Source: Owenia fusiformis
Taxonomy: Eukaryota; Annelida; Polychaeta; Sabellida; Oweniidae
DNA length: 60,000 bases
Assembly (NCBI GenBank): GCA_903813345.2
Contig: CAIIXF020000003.1
Location: 11,052,931-11,112,930, forward strand
Reading direction: 5' to 3'
Below, piece by piece: positions 1 through 12,200 of the stretch; positions within the stretch are counted from its first letter, which is position 1, and each line of letters starts with the position of its first letter. The position numbers were made by a program, and so were the translations under genes. The notes beneath the pieces were generated by a model that saw only the letters and a list, made by a program, of their open reading frames with translations, was not told the DNA's origin and searched no databases.

Positions 1-3000
1 CATAGGAGCATACAGCACTGACACAAAATCATCAACATTTGGACTAATTGTCTTAGTGATATCGACTAAATCATCAAACTGAGAAATATTTAGTTCTGTT
101 GAACAGTCACCATTAGTCTTTACAGCTACATTGATTTTATTAAGAGTTAATTTTGATGCTTTTACAAGTCCAAGGCAGGGAGCCAGGAGTGTTTTATCAG
201 CATCTGTCCAAGTGTCTTCATTGTCAGGTGCCATTTGACCCTCAGCCTCAAGTAGATCATCCATGTCCCCCCAGCGGCCTTCTGTTTCTTCTTGCATTGC
301 CTTAAAGAAATGTAAATACACGTAATCAAAAACATTTTTCTTGATAAAAATCAAATATTCAAAGAATGAGATAATAAGAAAATTAGCACACTATAACTTG
401 AGATTGCAAACATTTGTAATTAAAAACTATATTTTCAATTAACTTTAATAAGTCTTCATGTACTCAGTAATTACAATATAACAAAAAATAAATACAAAAT
501 GAATATGGGCCTTTTGTGACCCACCCTTTTATCTAACAATACCTCTTCTAGTTCTTCCAAGGCATCTTTAACAAGACCTATAGTGTCTTGCACAACCTCC
601 TGGACAGCCTGCTGGTTTGTCTTAGCAAGTGCATGGAATTCTTCACATTTCTCCCAAACTGCTCCAGTAGACTGCAGTTGCTTCTGAGACCTATTAAACA
701 TAAGGTGGTTAAATCAGGGATCTAAAGCAGTATAGTAAAAGTGTGGAAGACTCAATGGCTTCCATTATCTCTTGGAACACACTCCAGAGACACTTTTCAT
801 AGTCTTGTATTTGGCCTAGATTTTGACCTCAACTGAGAATGATAGACTGACAATGTTAGCCAAAAATGACTGAAATAAGACGAAACTAGACCAAACAATC
901 GAACAGCCATGGCTGCCATTTCCACAAAATCCCTCTACTACTTTTGCAGTATATAGCAAAAATTATAAAATAACAGTTTTGGTGGTGACATAAAAACAGT
1001 GTGCCATGAATATTCACATATCAAATATGAACAAAATCGCTCCACTTCTTTTCAAGTTACAGCAAAAATCATAAAATAGTATGGAAAGGCCACCATTTTT
1101 CAAGATGGCTTCCATGTGTTTCTTGAATATCTACATTTCTAGCTTTAATACACAGGCAAATTAAATCGGACCCCATACAAGCCCGTATGGAGCTCGTTGA
1201 GTCAACGGGCCCTGTACAACCTTGTATGGGACTCGTTACGAGTCTCGTAATTGCTTGCAATTTTCGAGCTTCATAAAAGCTTGTAATTACAAAGCCCGTA
1301 ATAGCTCGTAATTTTCAACCTCCGTACTTGACCGTACGATGCCCATAACGAGCCTCGTAATAAATCGTAGTTTTCAATCCACATACTTGATCGTACGGTG
1401 CCTGTTATGAGACCCGTCATAGCTCGTAATTTTCAAGCCTCGCACTTGCCTGTCCGTTGCCCGTAACAAGGCCCGTAATGGCTCGTAATTTTCGAGCACT
1501 GAACTTGCCGGTATGGGGCTCGTAACTGCTTGTTTATTTTGATGAACACGTTTTGATCAATGAAATAAAATACAGCATACTTGAGAAATGACATTTCAAT
1601 TATATCTTATTATGAATTAAAGAGAGAATCAGATATAGCTAGCAGGCTAAACAAAAAATTGTTTCAATTTTAGAATATTTTTGTCTCATGTCATTCCTTG
1701 TCATGTCTATTTTCTAAAAATCACAAAAAAAACCTTATTCCGGGAAAACTTAAGATTTTTAAATTAATGTATTATTTTTCTATAAGAATGGTGACCGTTC
1801 TTATTATTTGGGAGAATTTTTCAATCATTTTTGCAGTTTGCATCATTAATAACTTCACCAATTTATAACATATTGTGAATGTTTTGGGAGATATTGTATT
1901 TGATATTTGATTGGTAGATCAATTATACATGTTGCTTGTAATTTTGTCACCCCCTATAAATCAGATTCTGCCTTTAATATGTCTTCAATAATTTCAAAAT
2001 ATTGGCATGTCTGTATCAACATGATAAACACTTTAAAAGCTAGGAAACAAAATAAACGGACCCCGTACAAATGTACAACCCCGTATGGAGCTCGTTGAGT
2101 CAATGGGCCCTGTACAACCTTGTATGGGACTCGTTACGAGTCTCGTAAGTGCTTGCAATTTTCGAGCTTCGGAAGAGCTTGTAATTACAAGGCCCGTAAT
2201 AGCTCGTAATTTTCAACCCCCGTACTTGTCCGTACGATGCCCATAACGAGCCTCGTAATTTATTATGATATCCTATCTAACTTCGTAAATGAATATTTTT
2301 TTTAAGGTAATTGCTTGGATAGCTCTATTTCCTCACTTAGATTTCATTTACATGTCTTACCCATCAGGTCCTTCATTGCGAATGGTGTCTATTAGTTCTT
2401 TAACAGCTACCACTATACCATAGACAAACTCCTTGGTCCGCTTACGCACTGTGATCCCTAGGTAATAGAAATGCAGTAGAAATGTAAGTCTTGATTGACA
2501 TATAATATTTGACTAAGAAGGCAAAATGGAAAATGAAACCCTATAGACTAGTAATAATAAATATCCAAGACAATATCTAAAACAAAAGTAAATCATGATT
2601 GACAAGGTTTTTGGCAGGACTGCTCCTAACAGTTTACAATCTCTATTCTGTCCTTCTACTTTAAGTAAGACTGTTTTCTTACCTTGTGTCTTTGGAAGGG
2701 CATAGTAAGCTGAAACTAAGGCCAGTATGGCATTCTGCACTCTTGTGATCAGACTTTCACAGTCTTGATTGGAGGGCAGTGGGGGCTTGGAATATGCCAT
2801 ACAGAACTTTGTGCATTCTCCACTAAGTGCTTTTACTACCTTGTCTGAAACAATACACAATCCATTATCAAGTATTAGAGCTATCATAAGCCCTTATTTT
2901 GTTGCTGGGAAATATTAGGTTTGTTGGTATCATTTTGTTGGGAGGTGCATCTAATGCTTTGGTAGTCAATTACCAGGTATATGAAAAAGACCAACCTATC

Positions 3001-6000
3001 TGACACAACCGACCACAGGTAGCCTCAGAGCAGGGTTTGAAAAGAAACAGTAAAGACCAACCAGTTGGTTGTGGGGAGGTAATCTTAATTTAGTAAACAT
3101 AACCTTCAAAAAATGTAATATTTAACTTTTTTTGCACAAAAACGTTAATGTTGAGTTTTCTTCATAAACAGATGATCCTATAAAAGTAGTAAGTTTTAAT
3201 AGAGTACAGTATACAAATAAAGGATGCAAATTGAAGACGTTTTTAACCATGACCATGAAGGTACCTCTAGCAAACTGAAAACACGCTGCTTTTCCATTGA
3301 CTCCTATGTTAAATCCCTTACAGATTGCATTGATTGTTGACAATTTGCAAGCTGAATTGCAATCTGTTTTAGACTTTTCCTCTCAATGTTGCAATGTGCA
3401 GATTATTGCAATGTGTGCAATCTGCAATCTGAATGCCATCTCAGAATGCCTACTACTGTGAATTCTAAAATTGCTTCAATTTGGATTGTTGTAATATAAT
3501 AATGTGAAATCTTACATTGCTTCAATCTGGATTGTTGCAATCTAACAATGTGAAATCTTACATTGCTTCAATCTGGATTGTTGCAATCTAACAATGTGAA
3601 ATATAACATTGCTTCAATCTGAATTGTTGCAATATAACAATGTGAAATCTTACATTGCTTCAATCTGGATTGTTGCAATCTAACAATGTGAAATATAACA
3701 TTGCTTCAATCTAGATTGTTGCAATCTAACAATGTGAAATCTTACATTGCTTCAATCTGGATTGTTGCAATCTAACAATGTGAAATATAACATTGCTTCA
3801 ATCTGAATTGTTGCAATCTAACAATGTGAAATATAACATTGCTTCAATCTGAATTGTTGCAATATAACAATGTGAAATCTTACATTGCTTCAATCTGGAT
3901 TGTTGCAATCTAACAATGTGAAATATAACATTGCTTCAATCTAGATTGTTGCAATCTAACAATGTGAAATCTTACATTGCTTCAATCTGGATTGTTGCAA
4001 TCTAACAATGTGAAATATAACATTGCTTCAATCTGAATTGTTGCAATATAACAATGTGAAATCTTACATTGCTTCAATCTAGATTGTTTCAATATGACAG
4101 CAATATTACATTTCACTTTGTTAGATAGTGTAATGACCCGAGGGCGCCCCAGGGGAATAACTAATTAACTAACAACTAACGAGCATAGTGTAACAAGCCA
4201 GATAAAGAAATTGAAAGAAAGGGTGCTAAATTCAATGCCCCGTGTGGGAATCGAACCTAGGACCCCTGGATCCATAGCAAGTTGCTACTACAGTCCAGCT
4301 GTAGTGGCTTAAGCCTCTTCAGCTCAGTCGGTAGAGCATCAGACTTTGGATCCAAGGGTCTAATACTAATAATCTGTATATTGCACATTGTTTTGGGGTA
4401 CCTACTGGCCATGATTGGACTGATTAGTTCCACTTAATTTTGTCATTTATCAAAAGTTCTGTGGGTAACACTTAATTTCTCAGTCCCTAAAGTTTTGATT
4501 TCATTTCAGTATTAAAAGACTAAAGTATGATGCAAGATAAGCTTTCCAACTGTGGGCTGAATGCAGGACAAACTATTTGAAATCACAATGGAAAACTATA
4601 CATAATATTCCTATTCTGTGAAAATATTGAAACGTCATCTCTGAACGTTTGAGTTTTAAGCCCTTTTTAATGAGTGATGATAAAATTACCATCAGCATGC
4701 ATCTCTTCTACATGGCGGTAGATTAAAGTGAGTTGTGTAACAAAAATGTAAGTGTTCAAAGTTTAGTTCTGCATCAGTGCAATCCCTCCGACCACCATAA
4801 ACGACCTCAAAGCACCGACTACGGATTTTGGACCAAAACCTGTGGAGATTGACTGGTCAGTAGTATGTCTTTTCAATAAACCCTTGATTACCTTTCAAGA
4901 GTTATTCTTATAAAAGAATATAAATTAAATATGTCATACACTGCTTTTTCTCTTATTTTGTACTATTTTTCCAAAATCATCTTGCCATTTACATTTATAG
5001 GTTTTTCCTTAAAAAATTGTCATTTAGAGTAATATTCATTTTCACTGCCTGTATTTAGTTAATAGTCAGCTGGCATTCTCCAATGTAAAGAACCTACCCA
5101 GTCTCTCCCAGTATGCCACATGGTTAAACTGTCCTGTATCTACTCTCTCTGTTTCACCATCTGAAACAACAAGTCATATAGACACATTAGCAAAATTAGC
5201 AAAATGATTTTATGCTCCCCCACATTGACAAGAGTTATTTTATACTTTTTTTTAGAAAATTAGATAAAGAAGGGTGTACCTATTTGAAGTAAGAAATATT
5301 TTAATTGGTATTAAGACTATCTTAGACAATAATTAGAAGCCTTCCTTTAAATATGTTAAAAAGTTATAATGGAAAAACGATCATTCCAAGTGTAGGACGT
5401 TAGCACATCTTTTAGTAACTTCATATTAGATCATAAAAGACTTCCGACAAAAGAAGCATGATTGGCATTGTCATTGCATGTGCTGGTTCAGTTTCTCTGC
5501 GAATAAGCAGCTTTTCAGTTATAAAATATATTTCTGTGTAAATTCATCACTCTGGTAATATATTAATAATAACTTAAGTTCATTTACTTCAGAGTAAAAT
5601 GTTTTATTTTCGACGTTTCACTAATCATCCAACTAGCTTTATCAAGATTACATTCAAAATGGAAGTACACAGTTATATTATTTATGACGTAATAATTGAA
5701 CAATACAATACCCAGGTCAGTATAATGGGTTTCGGTATAATGCGCAGACCCCAATAAACAACATATGAAGGTGTATACTTTGAGTAAGTTGGCAAACCAT
5801 AAATTTTGATCAAATCCGTGGGACAATCAAGTGAGTTGCTGGACACTTGATGAGCATAGGCCTAGGAACATGTATAAACAATTGAGTCGAATACACCAAG
5901 AAAGAGAACCTTTACTTACAGTGGGGAACATAAAGAATTACTATAGCTATAAAAATTACATGCATGTTGCATAGTACATGTAATAAATTCTTACCTCAGT

Positions 6001-8966
6001 GTATTCAGTGCTCTATTTTCTCTGTCCTAGTAGGTCCAAATAAAATATAGTTGAATTTGTGTCCATAATGACAAATAAGAACTTGAAAAGTTGAAGTGGA
6101 TATTTACATGTAATGCCGACTCTTCAAATGTTGAGGTGATTTTGTAGCCTGATTACGCCGCAACGGAGGATTGACTCTCAGAATGAAACATTACACGTGC
6201 CGGCTTTCAAAATGCCGTTCCACCATTTTGAAACCTGTCACGAGTAAATAAGGTTCCTGATGTTGCATTCTGGGAGTCAATCCTCCTTGGATCACAAACA
6301 TGGGGATTCATGAAAGCATTTGTTCGATTCCGTAGGGATTTATTCTTCATTTGCAGGTATGAAGCTTTGGATTCATTTATTGTGCTACTTAAAGTCAATG
6401 GGAATTATTTTTCTACCGCTTGGGAGAGTTTGAGACTTTTGGTCGAAGTTCGAAAGAAACATTGTTTAACCATTCGGTATACAGTTAAGAGCATAGGATG
6501 TCAACATGGCAGTAAATATTGAAAATATTGTCTGAAATTTTCGAAATTCCCTCTTACCGAAAACAAATCCATTTTACACGAAAGTGACGTAACGAAATAC
6601 CAAGTTCGTGCTATTACGGAAAAGTTCGGGAAATTCCGTTATAACCGCCATCTTAATCGAACTTCGACCAGAAGAGCCATAAGAAACAAAAAGACCTCGT
6701 TCTGCCAACTAACCCAGACAATCGGCGGTTCCAATATATTAGAAGTTACATTATGAGTTCTAGAATGCATTGAGGTAGGTTTCTTAAGTGGAAGGGGCGT
6801 AGATAATTCTCCCAAGTTGTAATCGTACAGGCAAATGTATGCGCTCAGTACAGGACTATAGTCTGGAACGGGATAAGTCGGCATAACATGTGAATATCCA
6901 ATTCAACTTTTGAAGTTCTTATTTGTCATTAGGGACACAAATTCCACTATATTTGGACTTACTAAGACGGGAAAAATAGAGCACTGAATACACTGAGGTA
7001 AGAATTTATTACATGTGCGACAGCATGTAATTTTCATAGCTTTTGCAATTCTTTATGATCCCCACTGTAAGAAAAATTCTGCCATCTGTGCATTCTAAGC
7101 TTACATTTCCTCCAAGCTGCTTAGGACATTACCATAGTACATGCTATTGCAATTTATGTATATCTCTTAAAAACATATAGATCTAATTCTTACCTTATCA
7201 TGTATTTTCATATGGTCAATTCATTTCAACATGCATCATATATTCGTATTTTTCAAATTTCTATCTTCTTTACCGGGGAATACCCCCTACGTCAAATTTT
7301 TAGGGAATTCCCTTTGATTAGAAATATGGGGAGGGACAAATCTATAAAATCTATTGTTAATAAACAGAATTGTTATTATTTAGACTCCATTTTCAAAAGA
7401 GACTGTCTCGAATGAAAGGGTTAAAAAAGGAAGAAGACATAACTCAATGGTATACAATCCACATATACCATAGTTAGTCGTTTTCCACCTCTGTTTTTCT
7501 CATTTGCTGAGCAAAATGACAGGTGTGATTTTGGCTAAATCGACTAAATTTTGATTTGACTGTTCGTGCATGAGTTACTTCCTGTTTATTTTTGGAGTTT
7601 TTGTGCAAACTTTTTTTGTAAAATGGAGGCAGCACAAAGCAACAGCGTGGACAGATCTACATTACCCAAGGAAGTGGCTGAGCAAGTGAAAGATTGTAAA
7701 AATGTGAATTCCGTAGTGTGTGAAAGATGTCAATCAGTAGTCCTTAAACCATTGGCTGCTACATTTGTTCAGAAAAAAGTGAGTAAAGTGGGGGACAAAA
7801 ATAAAACTCAACGTTCACAAGTTGTCACAATGAGCTAATTTCCAAGTTTCGTGTCTCAAACTCTCCCAAGCGGTAGAAAAATAATTCCTGTTCACTACTC
7901 CTTGTTAACTGTTAAAAATAATAAGAACATAACTTCGACATATGAGTGTTACCTGATGAATGGGACCCTCGCGTGCCTTCAAAATGGTAGTACACGAACT
8001 CTAGTGTAACTGCATCAGCTTCTCTTTCCGTCCGATCAACAATAAGCACAGTTATACAAGAAATGTAAACGAAGTGAAAATATTCACATAGACTTTATAA
8101 TAACATTGTTATTACACGTGATGTCTCTTGACAAATGTTAAAACAATATATTTTGGTAAGTAATTTGTCTACTAATATAAATCGGCCCTCGTACTTGGGA
8201 GCTTCAAAGACCCCATGGAAACATATACAATATAGATAATAAGATGAATACACCCAATTTTTATCGTTAAATCTTCATTTCAATCTTCATTTCAAACAAT
8301 GAAATGTACGAAATAGCCTCAAATAGCAATCGAAACACAACCGTGAGACGATAAAGACGATTCCTGCGATAATTAGGACGAGGCGTGCGATGATAGGACG
8401 ACCACACATATAAGTCTAAGGGGTTTTCGGAGAAAAGAAAAGTGAAAACACAGCTAAACTTGACAAGAAAGGTTGATCTTTCGTCTCATATTCTCAAAGT
8501 GAGTTTAAATTATCATATTTGAAATCGTCAGTAGTTTCCCTGAGTACCCGTGCGATGATAGGACGACTTCCCCTACTTAAAGTGAACAAGAATTATTTTT
8601 CTACCGGTTGGGAGAGTTTGATACACGAAACTTGAAATTTAGCTCATTGTGACCATAGGCCAAGGGAAAAGTAATAGTAAGTTTATAGTAAGCTTACTAG
8701 TATGGCTTACTATTACTTTACCCTTGGCCTATGATTGTGACAACTTTTGATTTTATTTTTGTCCCCCACTTTATTCGACTTGATTTTTTATGGTTCATTC
8801 AGAAGAATTCCTCAAGACTAAAACAGACAAAACCATTTTCTAACTAATATACGTAAATAACATGCAACATCAAATTCTAAAATTATAAAATGATACCTTT
8901 TAATTGGTCGATAACCAGTTGTAAATTCACGATAAAATTATCGAAGATGTTTCTCACATTTTCCAT
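1..8966 (-). CDS. CCNDBP1: Cyclin-D1-binding protein 1 homologue (GCIP), six exons, C-terminus outside window
   Basis: Exons on the minus strand: 8966-8897, 5160-5098, 2844-2683, 2457-2361, 690-525 and 300-1 (continuing). All introns are GT-AG and the phases agree (1,1,1,2,0), giving 286 residues so far against about 360 in human. Recalled human blocks are matched: YYALPKTQG then ITVRKR across the exon 3/4 junction (human YYLLPKDQG ITLRK), VWEKC in exon 5, and LAPCLGLVKASK and LVDITKTISPNVDD in exon 6 (human IIPCLALVRASK, IVDISDEISPSVDD). The start at 8966 opens MENVRNIFDNF and is the only ATG found that splices in phase to exon 2. The human protein binds cyclin D1 and HLH factors and acts as a negative regulator of proliferation; that role is inferred here from homology. 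The last ~75 residues lie beyond position 1. Intron 1 (3.7 kb) and intron 3/4 regions are filled with repeats. Confidence 0.92.
1159..1527. repeat. CGTA-rich degenerate tandem repeat, first copy
   Basis: Roughly 60-65-bp units carry recurring blocks such as AGCTCGTAATTTTC and CCCGTAA. The first ~210 bp recur almost unchanged at 2053-2262. It lies in CCNDBP1 intron 4, and its CG content stands out from the AT-rich surroundings. Confidence 0.75.
1618..1985. repeat. Interspersed repeat also present in the foldback centre
   Basis: About 370 bp here match 40926-41306 in the same orientation, including AAACAAAAAATTGTTT, AATGTATTATTTTTC and CATGTTGCTTGTAATTTT. No open frame or clear terminal repeats are visible. 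It sits between the two CGTA-rich blocks of CCNDBP1 intron 4. Confidence 0.7.
2053..2262. repeat. CGTA-rich repeat, second copy
   Basis: Near-identical direct copy of 1159-1370, sharing TGGAGCTCGTTGAGTCAA and GGGCCCTGTACAACC. It ends 98 bp before the CCNDBP1 exon 4 donor boundary. Confidence 0.75.
3469..4105. repeat. 46-bp minisatellite, about 14 copies
   Basis: The unit contains CATTGCTTCAATCTGGATTG followed by TTGCAATCTAACAATGTGAA and a short tail. Variants alternate (ATCTTA versus ATATAA tails; TGGATT versus TGAATT or TAGATT), producing a loose higher-order pattern. It is in CCNDBP1 intron 2 and has no coding potential. Confidence 0.9.
4235..4360. repeat. tRNA-derived SINE halves in opposite orientation
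   Basis: The plus strand at 4312-4360 reads like the 5' half of a tRNA-Lys-like sequence with an A-box region (AGCTCAGTCGGTAGAGC). The minus strand at about 4272-4235 reads like a 3' half with a B box (GGTTCGATTCCC). Both contain GGATCC at the break. Neither folds into a complete tRNA, so this is not an active tRNA gene. Confidence 0.55.
5915..7071. mobile_element. 1.16-kb element with ~200-bp terminal inverted repeats
   Basis: The left arm (5915-6122) and right arm (about 6875-7071) are imperfect reverse complements along their length, starting CTTACAGTGGGG and ending CCCCACTGTAAG. Shared blocks include CTCAGTGTATTCAGTGCTCT and TGACAAATAAGAACTT. A smaller hairpin with ~21-bp arms (6165-6286, ends GGAGGATTGAC / GTCAATCCTCC) is nested in the left part. 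No coding capacity is evident. It lies in CCNDBP1 intron 1. Confidence 0.75.
7623..7778 (+). pseudogene. RABIF: RABIF/MSS4-like first exon, orphan, inside CCNDBP1 intron 1
   Basis: A 52-codon frame begins MEAAQSNS and ends VQKK immediately before a good donor, GTGAGT at 7779. The stretch VVCERCQSVVLKPLAATF resembles the human RABIF (MSS4) segment VLCQRCGSRVLQPGTALF, including the first zinc-binding CxxC pair; the human protein is a Rab-binding exchange factor/chaperone with a second CxxC pair downstream. I found no plus-strand block resembling that downstream half (the WLVEDM / CADCEIGP region) between here and LENG1, nor among longer frames further on. It lies on the strand opposite to CCNDBP1 within an inverted-repeat structure. 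It may be a captured exon, a broken copy, or a real exon whose partner I missed. Confidence 0.5.
7765..8810. repeat. Long imperfect inverted repeat overlapping the RABIF-like exon end
   Basis: The sequence from 7765 to about 7900 recurs as a reverse complement at about 8575-8810, with shared blocks around GTGGGGGACAAAAATAAAA, TTGTCACAAT and CTCTCCCAAGCGGTAG. The right arm is longer because an 80-bp element is inserted in it (8654-8733). The block TTTTTCTACCG.TTGGGAGAG also occurs at about 6410-6430, so the arm belongs to a repeat family present at least three times within 2.2 kb. Confidence 0.65.
8654..8733. mobile_element. 80-bp hairpin MITE with 8-bp target-site duplication
   Basis: Ends CATAGGCCAAGGG and CCCTTGGCCTATG are perfect inverted repeats that continue almost perfectly into AAAGTAATAGTAAG. 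The element is flanked by identical 8-bp copies ATTGTGAC (8646-8653 and 8734-8741). An 8-bp duplication and ends beginning CA are typical of hAT-type non-autonomous elements. It sits inside the right arm of the older inverted repeat at 7765-8810. Confidence 0.85.
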
Positions 8967-9289
8967 GTTGACAATTTGTGGTGAGTCATGTATTTGCCAG
9001 TAAAAAAGCGAGCGTCAATAATCGGGTGTATAGTTTGCGAGATAAACTAACACTTTAACGTCACTAAACTGACAATACTGTATACAACGCATATCATACA
9101 AAGCATACACTCACACACAATAAAAAGTTCTTATCATTATCTGTGCGTATTTGGAAGATATTTTAGAATATAACAAGGTTCATGAAAAAAACAATCTGCT
9201 TCCGAGCGGTCGTAAATTTACTGTTCACCAATCTTTTTTATGTTTTCCTGGACGGTTTCCTCATTTTATTGAGGATTTTGCATTTCATC
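8967..9289. promoter_or_regulatory. Bidirectional promoter region between CCNDBP1 and LENG1
   Basis: The two start codons point away from each other and are 323 bp apart, so both 5' UTRs and both core promoters must fit here unless there are further upstream non-coding exons. No convincing TATA box or long CpG-rich block is visible. The promoter assignment is inferred from geometry only. Confidence 0.55.
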
Positions 9290-12200
9290 ATGAACATTTT
9301 GCCTCACAAAAGGTATGTGATTTTTTTATATCTCAAAATCTACCCAAATCTATCTCGATGACCGCGAAACGTGCAAAGTGCTTGGAAAGCCCCGGGGGGA
9401 AATTGGGCTTCAAGAATCTCTTGAATCCACGCACGGACAGTCCTAACCAAACCCGTCTGGCCCAGTTATGTACTCCTGACGTCGTAGATCTGGGCCAGAC
9501 GAGGTCCAATGCAAAAAAGTGGGTATTTACTCCCGAAAAACACACTGGATTTTCTATGTATAAACTATAATACGTGCTGATAAATGAATAAACATCATAA
9601 AAAACACTCACGTGTTTGTTCTTTGTATCAAACTTTATATTTATGTTAGGCTTCCATCACTGTATGATGGCTAATAAATAAGAACGAAACGATTAAATGC
9701 AGCAAAAAGAAAAATTCTTCTGCAATCTGTTTGTGATCTCGTAGAATATCGAGAAGTCTCGGCTGCATACATTCGGTCAGTTCAACAAATTGAAAAATCG
9801 TATTTATTGTCCACCATATTTCTTTAAAGTCTAAATACTACACAGATACGTCAGTTTTATAAAGTTATCTACATTTTGATAACAAATCTGCTGAAGAAAT
9901 CTTAATATTTGGAATGTATTGATTCCCTGGAAATGTATTTCGTTACATGAAAGCTAAAAAATCATTGCGTCACACTTGTGTTACTTAACATCACATGACT
10001 TTATTCGGTGCGGAGAACTGACGAAAATATTGACGAAATCTTGTGCCCATTGCAACATCAACATAACAAACAAAACACCACATTTACGTGTAAGTTATAT
10101 TCTTTATTTCAAATGAATACTTGGATTTACATGGAGCCCAATGTTTTGGTTGGATGGCTAATAGGGAATGAATAATAAGTGATGATTCAGCGACATGTTT
10201 TTTCCGGAGTAAAACTCCCTTTTTGCATTGGACCTCGTCTGGCCCAGATCTACGATGTCGGGAGTAGATAACTGGGCCAGACGGGTTTGGTTAGGACAGC
10301 CCTAGTACTGTATGTATCCAACAGGCCGAATATAATATTCAGTCTGAATTTATTCAGATGAAGGATACAGTCTACGGACAGCCCTGTCAACCCTCACGCA
10401 TTAGGTGTGATTGTCACGCATTTGCTTGAAAAATAGAAATCACCATCAATTTAGCGTGAATGTCATCATCAAAACATTCAAAAATGGACTTGGCGGACAA
10501 TTTTTCGATATTGACCAATCAGATTGCAGCATTTTGAACAGCACCCACTTATTTCGCCGGACATTCTTGATTAAGTTATTATCCCATCAAACGAAGTTCG
10601 GAGGGATATAGGGAACGCCTCCATCCATCCGTACCTACGTCCGTATGTCCATCCGTCCGGGCAATAACTCAAATACCGTTAGCCCGATTTTATTCATATT
10701 TTGTACAAATATACCAAATGGGATAGAAGTTCTGCTCGAAAATCGATTTTCAAAATGGCCACTCATTTAAAAATGGCTCATTTTAGTCCCAATTTTCAGT
10801 AATTTAAGTACTGCATATAAAACTGTAATAGCAATATTGTCTAATAAAACTTTCGGGAGTAGTCGGCCATTTCGAAAAATGGCTACCATTTTTAGTGTGT
10901 TTAATTTTACATTTTTATTTATTATAATTTAAAAAGTAATAGAGCGATTTTGTTCATATTTGATATGTGAATACTCATAATGATTGCATACTGTCTTATA
11001 AAATTTTGGGTCATTTCTGTTCATTGGGATTTGCTACGCTTTGGCGTTGCTGTTGTTCTGGTTGAACTTGGAGATAAGATCATGATTTTGGCTGCATAAC
11101 TGCATCCTGACTGTGCAGTCAGCACCATCTATCAAATATCTGATCTAATAGAATGAATTCTGGTAGATTAATTTAGAAAAAAAGTTTATCCAACTTTCAT
11201 ATTTTTGTAACTTGTAAGTAAAAAGCTATTTTAACATTTCATGCGATCAATAAATAGATATTCAGCATGTCCTTGAACAGCGACTTGGCCCAAAAGAGTA
11301 AGAAATTTTGTGCTTCAAGCTCGATATCCATGATATCTATGATTTGCAAGCAATTCTGGCCATGGTTAAGTATCAAAATAATTCTTAGAGTATTGAGAAT
11401 CAACTGAAGTTAAAAAACAAGGTGAAGTACACATCAAATCAATGATTATAAAAACCAGAGTTGAAACTATAGAAGTCAAAAGAGTTATTACACTTTCAGT
11501 CTAACTCTAATAACTAATTATGAATGATAGCTCTCACTGTACTTAAATTGAAGCACAGATGTGCCACTCCAAGTATTCTGGGCTACTCAAATATTCCGAC
11601 TCTTGCTGAAGTATTCTGACTTGACCTTTTCTTAGGTTAATCATGAGCTTTCTAATTGAATACTGTAGATACACTACTGGCTACTGTTTTGATTTGACGG
11701 ATTGGCGGATTGAAAAAATCCACCAATTTTCGGATCTATCCCAAGGTAATTTGTAATTTGCAAGTTATTCACTTGTGTAGAGTTCACATATTCCAATTTG
11801 GATGTCAGTGCTATACCAATACTTAGCAGAGGACATGAATCTGAAATGCTTATTTTCAGATCTTGATAAAACTTGCCTATGCCCATGACGATTGGGATTC
11901 GGACCTTTGGGATTCAGACAATCAGACAATAGGGATTCAGACAAGTTGATTTCAGACACTTGAAAATTCTACTTGTTCTTGGTGTTATATTCATGCTGTT
12001 CTTTGTTATTTCCAGTTGGCATGTTTTAAACAAGGATAATATTGCAAGAGTTCGAGCTGATGAAGCAAAAGCTGCAGAAGAAGAAAAACAGAAAAACTTA
12101 AGACTTGCGTTGGGAGTAAGATTTTTCAACTATTTTTTCAAAACCCTGTGTAAAACATTGTTTATCCCAACCAATGAAATTTTCAAGATGGCCATTGAAT

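Noticed and set aside
4312-4360. Candidate tRNA gene
   Set aside because: Only the 5' half is tRNA-like; the T arm and acceptor 3' strand are missing on this strand.
9151-9611. Overlapping open frames on both strands near LENG1 exon 1
   Set aside because: They run across LENG1 exon 1 and into a transposon terminal repeat; no protein similarity is evident.
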